Of a stretch of 64,000 bases of DNA, positions 52,846 to 61,719 are shown one piece after another. The stretch is taken from contig JAQWMQ010000008.1 of the NCBI GenBank assembly GCA_029246705.1, forward strand, positions 186,001-250,000, read 5' to 3'. The translations under genes and the position numbers were made by a program. Origin of the DNA: Phycisphaerales bacterium (GTDB taxonomy: Bacteria > Planctomycetota > Phycisphaerae > Phycisphaerales > SM1A02). A model generated the notes under the pieces. The model worked only from the letters and a program-made list of their open reading frames with translations. It was not told where the DNA came from and searched no databases. Position 1 is the first letter of the stretch. Each line of letters starts with the position of its first letter.

Positions 52846-53574
52846 TCATGATCTCCTCCCTGCGAGCTGGAGCATGGCCATTTCCTGTTCACGCCACTCG
52901 AGTTGTTCCCGGCAACCCAATGCGCCTTCGGTGACCAGGCCATGTGCGCCGAGTGCGTCTACAAGCGCGAAGCTCCAGCCCGGTCGTTCGATGTGCACCG
53001 TCAGGCCGCACTTGTCGATCAGTGGGAGCAGGAGTTCGGACGGCATCGTGCGTCGAGGTCGAAGTATCACCTGGTCCGCACCGAGTTCCTGGAGTTGATC
53101 AAGCCAGCTGCTGCACTCGATATTCATCGAACGGCCCGACGGATCGATGACCTCGACCCGACCCGGTCCACTGGCCTGGCAGTCGACGAGAAAGAGGCAC
53201 GCATCTGCACCGACCACGTCGATCACCTCTGGAACCATCCGTGGGTGGATGATGGCTTCCGTCGAGATCACGATCCTCTCCGCACCCGCCCGCACCAGCT
53301 CACGTGCGCTCTGGTGACCCGCACAGCCGACATCAGCGGCAAGTGAGACCTGGGCAGCGTCGAGCAGCTCCCTGACCGATCGAGCTGGATCGGTGAGGTG
53401 ACCGTTCGGACGTGCGATGACCAGATCACAGCCTGCCATCTGTGCCGCAAGTGCCGCTGCTGCGGCAAAAACCGGACGGTCGGGTGTCATCTTGACCGTT
53501 GCGATCAGGCGGGGGGTGCGAAGCATGCCCTGGGGAGGGTCCTCAAACGTGTCTTCTGTACTGAAGCAACTCAT
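52846..53574 (-). CDS. HisA/HisF-like TIM-barrel protein
   Basis: 242 residues. The sequence follows the half-barrel pattern of HisA/HisF: TPRLIATVKM near the N-terminus, a strand at VSLAADVGCAGHQSARELVRAGAERIVISTEAI and GADACLFLVD. The phosphate-binding GG motifs of HisA and HisF are not obvious, and no his genes are near. AGGA lies seven bases before the ATG. It probably acts on a small sugar-phosphate-like molecule, but this is inference. Confidence 0.65.
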   Translation of the reverse strand: MSCFSTEDTFEDPPQGMLRTPRLIATVKMTPDRPVFAAAAALAAQMAGCDLVIARPNGHLTDPARSVRELLDAAQVSLAADVGCAGHQSARELVRAGAERIVISTEAIIHPRMVPEVIDVVGADACLFLVDCQASGPGRVEVIDPSGRSMNIECSSWLDQLQELGADQVILRPRRTMPSELLLPLIDKCGLTVHIERPGWSFALVDALGAHGLVTEGALGCREQLEWREQEMAMLQLAGRRS

Positions 53575-53629
53575 GGGTCTTTCCTGTGTTGTCCGCCGCC
53601 CCGGCGGATCCCTTGAAACGGGAGGTCAT

Positions 53630-53791
53630 ATGAAAAAACGCCGGCTTGTCGCCGGCGTCGTGGTGCTGCTTGGGGTGTTCCTGGTTGGATCAGGTCGACC
53701 TATGCATCAACGACGCCGGCTTGCGCGTAGTCGCGCAGTCGATGGCGTTCGGGGAAAGATGCGTGGCGTACCTGTTGAACATGATGCGTAA
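53630..53791 (+). CDS. Small ORF with a signal peptide, possibly frameshifted
   Basis: 53 residues. A strong ribosome-binding site (GGGAGG, four bases before ATG) and a hydrophobic export segment (MKKRRLVAGVVVLLGVFLVG) support translation. After about residue 22 this frame becomes arginine-rich and unlike a mature secreted protein. Another frame (to 53885) reads more naturally from that point (DQVDLCINDAGLRVVAQSM...). Either a tiny membrane peptide or a gene broken by a frameshift. Confidence 0.45.
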   Translation: MKKRRLVAGVVVLLGVFLVGSGRPMHQRRRLARSRAVDGVRGKMRGVPVEHDA

Positions 53792-53805
53792 CCGTAGCCC
53801 TCACC

Positions 53806-53819
53806 TTGACCCGGGTCAA
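53806..53819. promoter_or_regulatory. Perfect palindrome TTGACCCGGGTCAA
   Basis: A 14-bp perfect palindrome 91 bases before the gene at 53911, typical in size for the operator of a dimeric repressor. No regulator gene is adjacent. Confidence 0.4.
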
Positions 53820-53910
53820 CGAATGGTTCTGCGAAATGACACATTTGGGCCGATTGGACCTGCTGGCGGTATCTTGAACCCGTGAAATCCCCCAGACAGG
53901 AGCCTTCAGG

Positions 53911-54843
53911 ATGACCACAGACAGCCCCCGATCACCATCAGTCCGCCTCCCGGTCGATCGTCGCTCTTTCCTGCTTGCCGGAGGGGCCACCGCCGCAACC
54001 GCTTCCATCGGGGTCGCGACTCCGAAGCAGGATGCCGTTGCCGGGGCTTCGGCGCTCCCCGGGCAAACCCCGCATTCGAGCTTTGCGATCAACATCGAGA
54101 TGTGGTTTCGTTCGTTGCCATTCACGGACCGCATCAAGGCGGTGGCAGACCTTGGATTCAAGTGGGTCGAGTTCTGGGGGTGGCAGGGCCGTGACCTGGA
54201 TGCGATCAAGTCGGCCTGCGGGGATGCAGGCGTGCAGGTCGCCCAGTTCATCGGTTGGGGTTTCGTGCCCGGGATGAATGATCCCGCCAACCACGACCAG
54301 CTCGAACGAGCGATCCGGGACAGTTGTCGTGCGGCCAATGATCTCGGGGCCACGATGCTCACGGTGGTCGGGGGCAATGACCAGCCCGGAATGACCCAGC
54401 CGCAGATGCACCGAAACATCGTCGAGGGCCTGAAGCGTGTCGCCCCGATCGCCGAGGCGGCGAAGGTGATGCTGATCCTCGAGCCCATGAACATCCGGGT
54501 CGATCACAAGGGACACTGCCTCTACGGAAGCCAGCCGACCCTCGACATCTGTCGTGAGGTGGATTCCCCCTGGGTGAAGATCAACTGGGACATCTACCAC
54601 CTCCAGATCACCGAGGGAGATCTCTGCCGTCGAATGCGTGAAGGATACGACCAGATCGGATACGTCCAGATCGCCGACAATCCCGGCCGTCGTGAACCGG
54701 GAACCGGTGAGATAAACTACACCCGGGTCTTCAAGGAACTCGCTGAACTCGGGTACGACAAGCCGATCGGCGTCGAGTGTTGGACAGAAGGCACGGAAAT
54801 ACTGGCTGCTGAAAGACTGCACCAGGCTGACAGCTGGAATTGA
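53911..54843 (+). CDS. Tat-exported hydroxypyruvate isomerase-like TIM-barrel protein
   Basis: 310 residues. Twin-arginine signal (DRRSFLLAGGATAATASIG). The barrel has FAINIEMWFRSLPFTDRI, LGFKWVEFWGW, ILEPMNIRVDHKGH and KINWDIYHLQITEGD, the E, D, H set of the Hyi/xylose-isomerase-like family, which interconverts hydroxypyruvate and tartronate semialdehyde or related sugars. Export is unusual for classic Hyi but common in planctomycete relatives. AGGAG lies upstream of the ATG. Confidence 0.85.
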   Translation: MTTDSPRSPSVRLPVDRRSFLLAGGATAATASIGVATPKQDAVAGASALPGQTPHSSFAINIEMWFRSLPFTDRIKAVADLGFKWVEFWGWQGRDLDAIKSACGDAGVQVAQFIGWGFVPGMNDPANHDQLERAIRDSCRAANDLGATMLTVVGGNDQPGMTQPQMHRNIVEGLKRVAPIAEAAKVMLILEPMNIRVDHKGHCLYGSQPTLDICREVDSPWVKINWDIYHLQITEGDLCRRMREGYDQIGYVQIADNPGRREPGTGEINYTRVFKELAELGYDKPIGVECWTEGTEILAAERLHQADSWN

Positions 54844-54942
54844 GCAGAACATGCAACCTTCCCATGGTCATTCGGTACCATCACCAAGTCGATTTTTCAC
54901 CCCACCTGCAGCACGCACAAAGACAAACCGGAGATCGATTCG

Positions 54943-56364
54943 ATGATCAGAACGCGACCATCTGCCATTCGTGCGATGGCAACGCTTGGCGTTGTCTTGG
55001 CGGGGTTCGGGGCCGCCGGTCATGCCCAGGACGAGGTGCCCTGGTTGGACCCTTCGGCACGTGAGATCGTGGACAAGACTTCTGCCTTCTATCGCGCGCT
55101 TTCCTCCGTTTCCTGCACGGCCGAAGTCGAGGTCAAGCTCGGCGAGGGAACCGTCGATGATCGAGTCGCGATGCGTGGTATCGCCGTGCGCCCGAACCGG
55201 GTCTCGGTCATCGCCATCGAACCGCACGGCTACTTTCCCACCAACCAGTTCATCAGCAACGGAACGGAACTCTTCGAGTGGTCGATCCGACGCCGCATGT
55301 TCATGATCTCGCAGGCTTCCTCGTCCTTTCAGGGTCTCTTCAAACGTGCCTCGAATCGTTCCGCTCCGAACGTCCCCGCCGAGATCTTCCTCGCCCTGAT
55401 GTCCGATGAGCCGATCAGGAATCTCATTCGTCTGGACGTCGAACCCGGCATGCTGAGATTGATCGGCGAAGAGATGGTCGAGGGTGTTCGATGCCATGAA
55501 CTTGTCGTGAACGAAACGGGAACCCGGCTCTGCATCCGTGCGGAGAGTCCGAACTGGGTCATGCGCTACGAGAACTCCACGAAGACCGCGCTGCCTCGCT
55601 ACCTTCCCCCCGGGTCTAATGTGACCGGCCCTCACATCCAGGTCGACTTCAAGAGCTGGTCCATGGCTTCCCCTGACAACGAGAACTGGGGCTGGACACT
55701 TCCGGAGGGCTCGATCCAGATGGCCACGATGCACGAGAGTGCGAAGGGTGGCCCCGAGGATGGCTACAAGGGACTGACGCTTGCTGAAAACAGAGAGCGT
55801 GATGACGAGACCGTCAGCAGTCCGTCGCGCGGTTCCAATGTGGGTCTACGTCTCGGCCCCAATCGAAATGCACGCGACCAGGATCCGACGGGACCGAAGA
55901 TCGGATCCATCGCCCCCGATGTCGAGCTGATTCATCTCGATGGGGAGCGCACCACTCTTTCCAAGACGCGTTCCGGGCGACCTGCTGCACTCATCTTCTG
56001 GCTCAAGAAGAGCAAGTTCTCCCGCACCAGCATCAGATCCCTGCTCACGGTCTTGGAACCCCTCGAGAATGCAATGGCGATCATTCCAATCGGGTGCGGT
56101 GAGAATGCCGCGTCCGTCAAGTCGATGATCGAGTCGTATCCTGAATTCGCGGGATCCGTCGTCGATGCAGGTAATGTCCTTGCAGACGCCTTCTCGGTCA
56201 ATGACCGTGTCGCGGTGGTTCTCCTGGATCGTTCGGGGCACGTCACGAACGTCCATGTCGGTCCGAATCCAAGTCTCGTCAATATCGTGACCACTGAATG
56301 CAAGATGCTGCTCCAGAAGCCTGTTCCTGCCGTCGACTCGGAAAGCGATTCCGTGGACGACTAA
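54943..56364 (+). CDS. Exported DUF2092-type protein fused to a thioredoxin-like domain lacking its cysteines
   Basis: 473 residues with a signal peptide (AMATLGVVLAGFGAAGHA). Residues about 30-300 resemble DUF2092/outer-membrane lipoprotein-sorting-like domains (EIVDKTSAFYRALSSVSCTAEVEVKL). Residues about 320-455 follow the redoxin outline (GSIAPDVELIHLDGERTTLSKTRSGRPAALIFWLKKSKFSRTSI), but where active redoxins have WCxxC there is KKSKFS, so no disulfide chemistry is expected. Role unknown. GGAG lies nine bases before the ATG. Confidence 0.7.
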   Translation: MIRTRPSAIRAMATLGVVLAGFGAAGHAQDEVPWLDPSAREIVDKTSAFYRALSSVSCTAEVEVKLGEGTVDDRVAMRGIAVRPNRVSVIAIEPHGYFPTNQFISNGTELFEWSIRRRMFMISQASSSFQGLFKRASNRSAPNVPAEIFLALMSDEPIRNLIRLDVEPGMLRLIGEEMVEGVRCHELVVNETGTRLCIRAESPNWVMRYENSTKTALPRYLPPGSNVTGPHIQVDFKSWSMASPDNENWGWTLPEGSIQMATMHESAKGGPEDGYKGLTLAENRERDDETVSSPSRGSNVGLRLGPNRNARDQDPTGPKIGSIAPDVELIHLDGERTTLSKTRSGRPAALIFWLKKSKFSRTSIRSLLTVLEPLENAMAIIPIGCGENAASVKSMIESYPEFAGSVVDAGNVLADAFSVNDRVAVVLLDRSGHVTNVHVGPNPSLVNIVTTECKMLLQKPVPAVDSESDSVDD

Positions 56365-56475
56365 GGTCCTGTTGCAGAATTTTCCAACTTGAAAATGAAA
56401 TCTCGAGTCTGTTTCGTTGAGACTCCTCGCAAGAATCATCACCAACGCCACATCCATGGCACCAGAAGGATCACC

Positions 56476-57132
56476 ATGAAAAAGTTAACTCTGTTCAGCG
56501 TCGGACTCATCTGTCTTTCGGTCGTCGCCCTCTTCGTGTCTGTCTCACGAGCATCCGCTGCATCACCTGTTTCCGCCCAGGAAGCGAAGTCAAGCGTTCC
56601 GTCATGGACGGTGGACAGCGTTCATTCCTGTGCCATGTTCCGGGTCCGTCACATGGGTGCCGGCTTCTTCTGGGGCCGATTCAACGACGTCACCGGTACC
56701 ATTGCCTTCAATCCTGAAGACGCCAAGTCGCTTGGCATGGACATCACCATCGACGTGAACAGCGTCGACAGTGGCAACGAGTCCCTGGACAAGCACCTCA
56801 AGAGCCCGGATTTCTTCGATTCGAAGGAGTTCCCGAAGATCACCTTCAAGAGCACTTCCGTGAAGCAGGTCCCCACCACCAAGCGTTCCGACGACCCGGT
56901 CATTGCCTGGGACGTGACGGGAACCTTCAGCATGCATGGTGTTTCAAAGGAACTGACCGCCCGGGTTCATTACTGGGGTGCCGCGGACATGGGTCGTGGC
57001 GCCAAGGCCGGGTTCGAGGCGGTCTTCAAGGTGAAGCGTTCCGAGTTCGAGATCAACTATGGTGTCGAGAAGGGTGCACTGGGTGACATGGTCACGGTCA
57101 CCGCCGCCTTCGAGGTAGCCGCCGCAAAGTGA
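56476..57132 (+). CDS. Secreted YceI family protein
   Basis: 218 residues. Signal peptide ([28 protein letters not shown]). The YceI beta-barrel pattern is clear: [56 protein letters not shown] and [14 protein letters not shown]. Family members bind isoprenoid lipids such as quinones in the periplasm. AAGGA lies seven bases before the ATG at 56476. Confidence 0.88.
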   Translation: MKKLTLFSVGLICLSVVALFVSVSRASAASPVSAQEAKSSVPSWTVDSVHSCAMFRVRHMGAGFFWGRFNDVTGTIAFNPEDAKSLGMDITIDVNSVDSGNESLDKHLKSPDFFDSKEFPKITFKSTSVKQVPTTKRSDDPVIAWDVTGTFSMHGVSKELTARVHYWGAADMGRGAKAGFEAVFKVKRSEFEINYGVEKGALGDMVTVTAAFEVAAAK

Positions 57133-57175
57133 CGCTCGACACCAGACAGCCGAACATCCAGGAGAGGCCCACGAC

Positions 57176-58492
57176 ATGACCGAATTCTTTCCCGAAGTGG
57201 GAGTCATTCCCTTTGTCGGATCGACCTCGAAGGACGAGCTGGTCTTTCGTCGATACGACCGTGACAAGGTGGTCGAAGGCCGGCCCATGCACGAGCATCT
57301 CCGGTTCGCATGTGCCTACTGGCACACCATGCGCAACCCGCTTGCCGACCCCTTCGGCGTGGGCACCGCTCTGATGCCATGGGATGATGGATCGGATTCA
57401 GTCGAGAATGCCCGGACACGTGTCCGGGCATTCTTCGAATTCATGGAGAAGTGTTCGCTTGATCACTACTGTTTCCATGACCGGGACGTCGCGCCGGAGG
57501 GTGCGGACATCGCGGAGAGCGAGCGAAACCTCGATTCGGTCGTTGAAGAGCTTGCCGCGCAGCAGGACCGGACCGGCAAGAAGCTCCTCTGGGGCACTGC
57601 CTGCCTCTTCATCCACCCTCGCTACATGCACGGTGCGGCGACGAGCTGCTTGCTGGACGTCTATGCCCATGCTGGTGCTCAGGTTCGCAAGGCCATGGAT
57701 GTCACGCACCAGCTGGGTGGAAGTGGCTACGTCTTCTGGGGTGGTCGCGAAGGCTACACGACCCTGCTGAACACCGACATGAAGCGGGAGCTGGACCACC
57801 TCGCTCGTTTTCTTCACATGGCGGTCGAGTACAAGCACAAGATCGGCTTCAAGGGTGATTTCTTCATCGAGCCCAAGCCGAAGGAGCCGACCACGCACCA
57901 GTACGACTCGGATGCGGCGGCCTGCCTCAACTTCCTGCGCGAACACGACCTGATCGATCACTTCAAGCTGAACATCGAGACCAACCATGCCGAACTCGCC
58001 GGCAACACCATGCGCCATGAACTGCAGGTCGCCTCCGCTGCCGGCGCACTCGGGTCGATCGATGCCAACATGGGCAACGCCAACCTCGGCTGGGACACCG
58101 ACTGTTTTCCCGGCAACCTCTACCTGGCCACGGAGATCATGCTCGAGGTCCTGGCCATGGGCGGCTTCACCACCGGTGGCCTGAACTTCGATGCCAAGCG
58201 TCGTCGTGAGAGCTTTGAGCCCGTGGATCTCTTTCACGCCCACATTCTCGGCATGGACACTTTCGCAGCCGGGCTCGAAGCCGCTTCCGCGATCCGCGAG
58301 GATGGTTCGTTCGAGGACTTCATCACTGAACGGTATGCATCCTGGGATTCCGATCTCGGTCGCCGGATCGAAGCGGGCGAGGTCACGCTCGACGACCTGC
58401 ACGCCCACGCCTCCGACATCGGCGAGCCGGGCATTCCTTCGGGGCGTCAGGAACGTCTCGAAGCGATCATGAATCGTTTCATTATCGGCTGA
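57176..58492 (+). CDS. xylA: Xylose isomerase
   Basis: 438 residues, full length of the class II type. [29 protein letters not shown] with the catalytic H and D, FWGGREGY, and the metal residues in [25 protein letters not shown] and [12 protein letters not shown] are all there. It interconverts xylose and xylulose (also glucose and fructose). No xylulokinase gene is next to it. GGAGAG lies nine bases before the ATG. The coding sequence carries a 30-bp perfect palindrome. Confidence 0.95.
   Translation: MTEFFPEVGVIPFVGSTSKDELVFRRYDRDKVVEGRPMHEHLRFACAYWHTMRNPLADPFGVGTALMPWDDGSDSVENARTRVRAFFEFMEKCSLDHYCFHDRDVAPEGADIAESERNLDSVVEELAAQQDRTGKKLLWGTACLFIHPRYMHGAATSCLLDVYAHAGAQVRKAMDVTHQLGGSGYVFWGGREGYTTLLNTDMKRELDHLARFLHMAVEYKHKIGFKGDFFIEPKPKEPTTHQYDSDAAACLNFLREHDLIDHFKLNIETNHAELAGNTMRHELQVASAAGALGSIDANMGNANLGWDTDCFPGNLYLATEIMLEVLAMGGFTTGGLNFDAKRRRESFEPVDLFHAHILGMDTFAAGLEAASAIREDGSFEDFITERYASWDSDLGRRIEAGEVTLDDLHAHASDIGEPGIPSGRQERLEAIMNRFIIG
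57405..57434. repeat. 30-bp perfect palindrome inside xylA
   Basis: AGAATGCCCGGACAC (57405-57419) followed without gap by its reverse complement GTGTCCGGGCATTCT (57420-57434). It encodes the ordinary xylose isomerase stretch NARTRVRAF, so it does not disturb the protein. Confidence 0.95.
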
Positions 58493-58556
58493 ACTATCAC
58501 CCGTTCGGACACCCGTTCGGCAAGTCTTCGGTCGACACTGCTTTTCCAAAAGAAAG

Positions 58557-58590
58557 CGCCCTTCACCGGGGCAGGTGAAGGGCGTTTATC
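58557..58590 (+). terminator. Intrinsic terminator after xylA
   Basis: CGCCCTTCACC (58557-58567) with GGTGAAGGGCG (58574-58584), loop GGGGCA, tail TTTATC. The remaining bases up to 58915 (about 325) hold no gene that I can support. Confidence 0.88.
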
Positions 58591-58915
58591 TTCGCGACGC
58601 GTGGGGGGGCAGATCAGCGTCGCGGATTGGAGAAGAAGACGCACTCACACATGTATTCGACGTTGAAGCGTGACGGTTGCATCCAGTGCATCGTTTCTTC
58701 AAAAAGACGCCTCATCATGGCTTGGGCAGTTCTTCGTTCATTCAAATCATGCTTCGTTGCATACCGTTGGCCCATCCCATTCATGGGAATGGATGTATCG
58801 AAACGGCAAGAGGATGCATTTCCAAGAAGGCATCGCTCCAGTCATCATGATGTGCGTGACATGCCCTGACTTGAATTCGAAAAGAGTCGTACGGTTCAAG
58901 ATTCGTTGCCGGTTC

Positions 58916-60187
58916 TCAACCGGAGCACTCGCCCCATGCACCCAGCAGCACGAGAATGTCCGCACCATCGACGGTGCCGTTGGCATCGAGGTCTCCCGCA
59001 CCGCTCTGGTTCCAGTTGCCCAGCAGTTGGGTGAGATCACCGCCATCGACCAGCCCGTTGCCGTTCAGGTCCGGCGGGCAGGGGTCTTCGCTCGACTGGG
59101 GTGAACCCGGTGTGGGATGTTCCCTGAACCAGCGGATCAAGCGTGTCCGGAACTGAGATGAAAACGTCGGTTCATGGGAACCGAACACACCCCGCCAGTG
59201 TTCCACCTGACTGCCTTCACGACCATCCGACCAGCGGATCGTGTCCGCCGAGCTGTAGGGGACGTTGAGGTCGAAGGGGGTGATCGGTTGACCGAAGTGA
59301 CCGTCGCCGTCCGCTTCGTTGATGAGGATCCACGACCCGACGGTCGCCAGTGCACCCGGATAGGGGCGCGGGTAACCCGGATAGCAGACGCCGGCCCATT
59401 CGGTGTCGAGGCCGCCGTCATAGAGACATTCCTCGTCACCGGTGTCATGGGCATGCAGGATGTTGGTCGGCCACACGCCGCCGCACTGACCGATGTCCTG
59501 GAACGTCACGCCCGCGTAGGAGCCGATCGCGGAGATGCGCTCGGGTTGTTCGGGTGCGTAGGTGCCGACATTGCCGTTCTCACACGCCATCCGGTGGGCC
59601 ATGTAGCCACCGTTGGAGTACCCGAAGATGTAGACCCGATCCTCGTCGATGTTGTACGTGTTCTTGAGGTAGCGGATGAGTCCGTTGATGTAGAGAACGT
59701 GGTTCGGGGCCCCGGCACTGATCTCCGTGTAGGAGCCGGGTTCGAAGTAGTTGTACGCACAGCAACCGGGTACGGCATTCCAGTATCGGCAACCCTCCGC
59801 GAGCGGACAGTTCAAGGAGACCGGCGGTGGGTCGACCGCTCCATTGGGAAGCACGTAGAGCCAGCCGGTTTCGCCTTCCGTCGTTCCGACGACTCGATCC
59901 TTGAGCCCCACGTAGGCTCCACTGGAATCATGGCTGCTGGGCCAGAGTTTCAGCCAGGTCTCCTCCTCGAGGACACCAGTGTTCCCGTAGGCACACAGGC
60001 TGTGCAGGTAGATCAGGACCGGGGAATCGACTTCCGAGTCCCACGCATCACCCTGCCAGACCGGAACGTCCTCGTAGGTGGGATACATGTCCCAGCATGC
60101 CCAGTCACCGGGTGCGCAACCTTCCTGTGCCGTCAGTGTGGGTGACAGAAACAACGCGAGGGAACCGACAATGGCTATGCGGTGCAC
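58916..60187 (-). CDS. Secreted PHB-depolymerase-like esterase with dockerin tail, paralog 1
   Basis: 423 residues. A GTG start at 60187 with GGAGAAAG seven bases upstream opens a signal peptide (AIVGSLALFLSPTLTA). The alpha/beta-hydrolase domain has the nucleophile elbow FGYSNGG, as in extracellular poly-hydroxybutyrate depolymerase/LpqC-type esterases, with many cysteines that may form disulfides. The C-terminus is a dockerin-like pair (DLNGNGLVDGGDLTQLLGNW, DLDANGTVDGADILVLLGAW). A tandem paralog follows upstream on the same strand. It may hydrolyse polyesters or plant-wall esters; the substrate is unknown. Confidence 0.75.
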   Translation of the reverse strand: MHRIAIVGSLALFLSPTLTAQEGCAPGDWACWDMYPTYEDVPVWQGDAWDSEVDSPVLIYLHSLCAYGNTGVLEEETWLKLWPSSHDSSGAYVGLKDRVVGTTEGETGWLYVLPNGAVDPPPVSLNCPLAEGCRYWNAVPGCCAYNYFEPGSYTEISAGAPNHVLYINGLIRYLKNTYNIDEDRVYIFGYSNGGYMAHRMACENGNVGTYAPEQPERISAIGSYAGVTFQDIGQCGGVWPTNILHAHDTGDEECLYDGGLDTEWAGVCYPGYPRPYPGALATVGSWILINEADGDGHFGQPITPFDLNVPYSSADTIRWSDGREGSQVEHWRGVFGSHEPTFSSQFRTRLIRWFREHPTPGSPQSSEDPCPPDLNGNGLVDGGDLTQLLGNWNQSGAGDLDANGTVDGADILVLLGAWGECSG

Positions 60188-60325
60188 AGGCTTTCTCCTT
60201 GGTCTCGATGCTGTTGATGCTTGAATCTCAAGTGTCCTCAGTTTGCAGAACTCAGGCAAGTCTCTTGTCGGCACATCACGCTTCAGGGCACTCCAATGAA
60301 CTCGTTTCACACGGTATGCCGGTTT

Positions 60326-61600
60326 TCAGCCGGTGCACGGACCCCAGTGGGCGAGCAGGATCGTCAGGTCCGCGCCATCGACGATGCCGCTGCCATCGAG
60401 GTCGCCGATACCGTCGGTGCCCCAGTCGCCCAGCAGGATGTTGAGGTCGGCACCCGAGACGATCCCATCGTGATCGAGGTCGGCAGTGCAGGGAATACCC
60501 GAACCCGGACGCGGGTGATCGAGGAACCAGTCGACGAGGAAGGTTCGAAAGTTCATCGACATGTTGATGAAGTGTGTTCCGAAGATCCCACGGATGTGCT
60601 GGACGATGGCGCCGTCGCGACCGCCGCTCCAGCGGATGTTCTCGCCGATCGAATAGGGAACGCTCACGTCCAGGGGAATGATCGAATCCCGGATTTCACC
60701 GTCCGTGCTGGTCCGGTTCAGGAAGATCCAGCCTGCGATCGTCGCGAGTGCACCGGCGTGTGCCCGTGGGTAGTCGGGCCAGCATTCGAGGGTGAGGGTC
60801 TCGATCCCACCGCTGTAGGGAACGGATTGGTCCCCCGTCGCATGTTCGGTCAGGATGTTCACCGGTTTCACCGACTGGCACTGGTTGAGATCGGTCGGAA
60901 GGCATCCGCCGAGGGTGGCGATCGCGGCGATCGGTTCCGGAGGGTGCGGTGCGTAGTAGGAGACGTTTCCGTTCAGGCACGCCATCCGGTGGGCAAGGAA
61001 GCCGCCGGCGGAGAACCCCATGATGTAGACGCGATCCGGATCGATCGTGTAGACCGACTTCAGGTGTCGAATCAGGTCGTTGAGGTAGGTGGGGTGGTCG
61101 GGTGCGCCCGGGGTGAGTCCGGTGAACCCGCCGCCCATGTAGTTGAACGCGCAGCAGTCATCGAAGGCATTCCAGTAGCGGAGGTCCCTGACATCCTCGA
61201 TGTCGCAGGCGGAAACCGGATCGATCGCGCCGTTGGGCAGTGCGTAGATCCACCCGGTGTCGCCTTCGGGTGTCTCGATGACCTGGTCGTTCATGCCGAT
61301 GTAGTCGCCGTAGTCGTCGCTGCCCGCTGGCCACAACTTCGTCCAGGTCAGCTCTTCCTCGACGCCGCTTCCGCCGTAGGGGGCGTAGCGGTGGAGGTAG
61401 ATCAGGAGGGGCGATCCCACGCCGTGTTCGTAGTGTTGGGAGACGTGGACGGGGACCTCGTCGACCGGGTCCATCGAGAAGCACGCCCAGTCCCTGGATT
61501 CGCACGGCGGTTCGTCCTGCGCCTGCAGGGTGCCTGCCATTCCGAATGCGCCAAGGACGGCGAACAAGACGAGTAAACCGACAGCGGTGGTGCGGTGCAC
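60326..61600 (-). CDS. Secreted PHB-depolymerase-like esterase with dockerin tail, paralog 2
   Basis: 424 residues, the same plan as the neighbour at 58916: signal peptide (TAVGLLVLFAVLGAFGMAGTLQA), GFSAGG nucleophile elbow, WKYW-like and CCAFNY segments, and the dockerin pair DLDHDGIVSGADLNILLGDW / DLDGSGIVDGADLTILLAHW. The GTG start (61600) is followed by the same CAC CGC codons and preceded by the same GGAGAAAG as paralog 1, which supports both starts and a recent duplication. Confidence 0.75.
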   Translation of the reverse strand: MHRTTAVGLLVLFAVLGAFGMAGTLQAQDEPPCESRDWACFSMDPVDEVPVHVSQHYEHGVGSPLLIYLHRYAPYGGSGVEEELTWTKLWPAGSDDYGDYIGMNDQVIETPEGDTGWIYALPNGAIDPVSACDIEDVRDLRYWNAFDDCCAFNYMGGGFTGLTPGAPDHPTYLNDLIRHLKSVYTIDPDRVYIMGFSAGGFLAHRMACLNGNVSYYAPHPPEPIAAIATLGGCLPTDLNQCQSVKPVNILTEHATGDQSVPYSGGIETLTLECWPDYPRAHAGALATIAGWIFLNRTSTDGEIRDSIIPLDVSVPYSIGENIRWSGGRDGAIVQHIRGIFGTHFINMSMNFRTFLVDWFLDHPRPGSGIPCTADLDHDGIVSGADLNILLGDWGTDGIGDLDGSGIVDGADLTILLAHWGPCTG

Positions 61601-61634
61601 GATCTTTCTCCAGGGGTGCGACATCTCGGGTCGA

Positions 61635-61665
61635 ATCACCTTCCGAGTCTCTCGACTCGGGTGAT
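61635..61665 (-). terminator. Weak hairpin between proS and the esterase pair
   Basis: ATCAC...CCGAGTC (61635-61649) pairs with GACTCGG...GTGAT (61654-61665) with a small bulge. No T tract follows on the minus strand, so it may be a processing or pause site. Confidence 0.35.
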
Positions 61666-61719
61666 CTCGATCAAGGGTGCCGTTCGAGATCCCGGCTCAG
61701 GGCCCCTGGAACCGCCTGC

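Noticed and set aside
59174-61576. Long plus-strand frames opposite the two esterases
   Set aside because: No motifs; the minus-strand products have signal peptides, catalytic elbows and dockerin tails.
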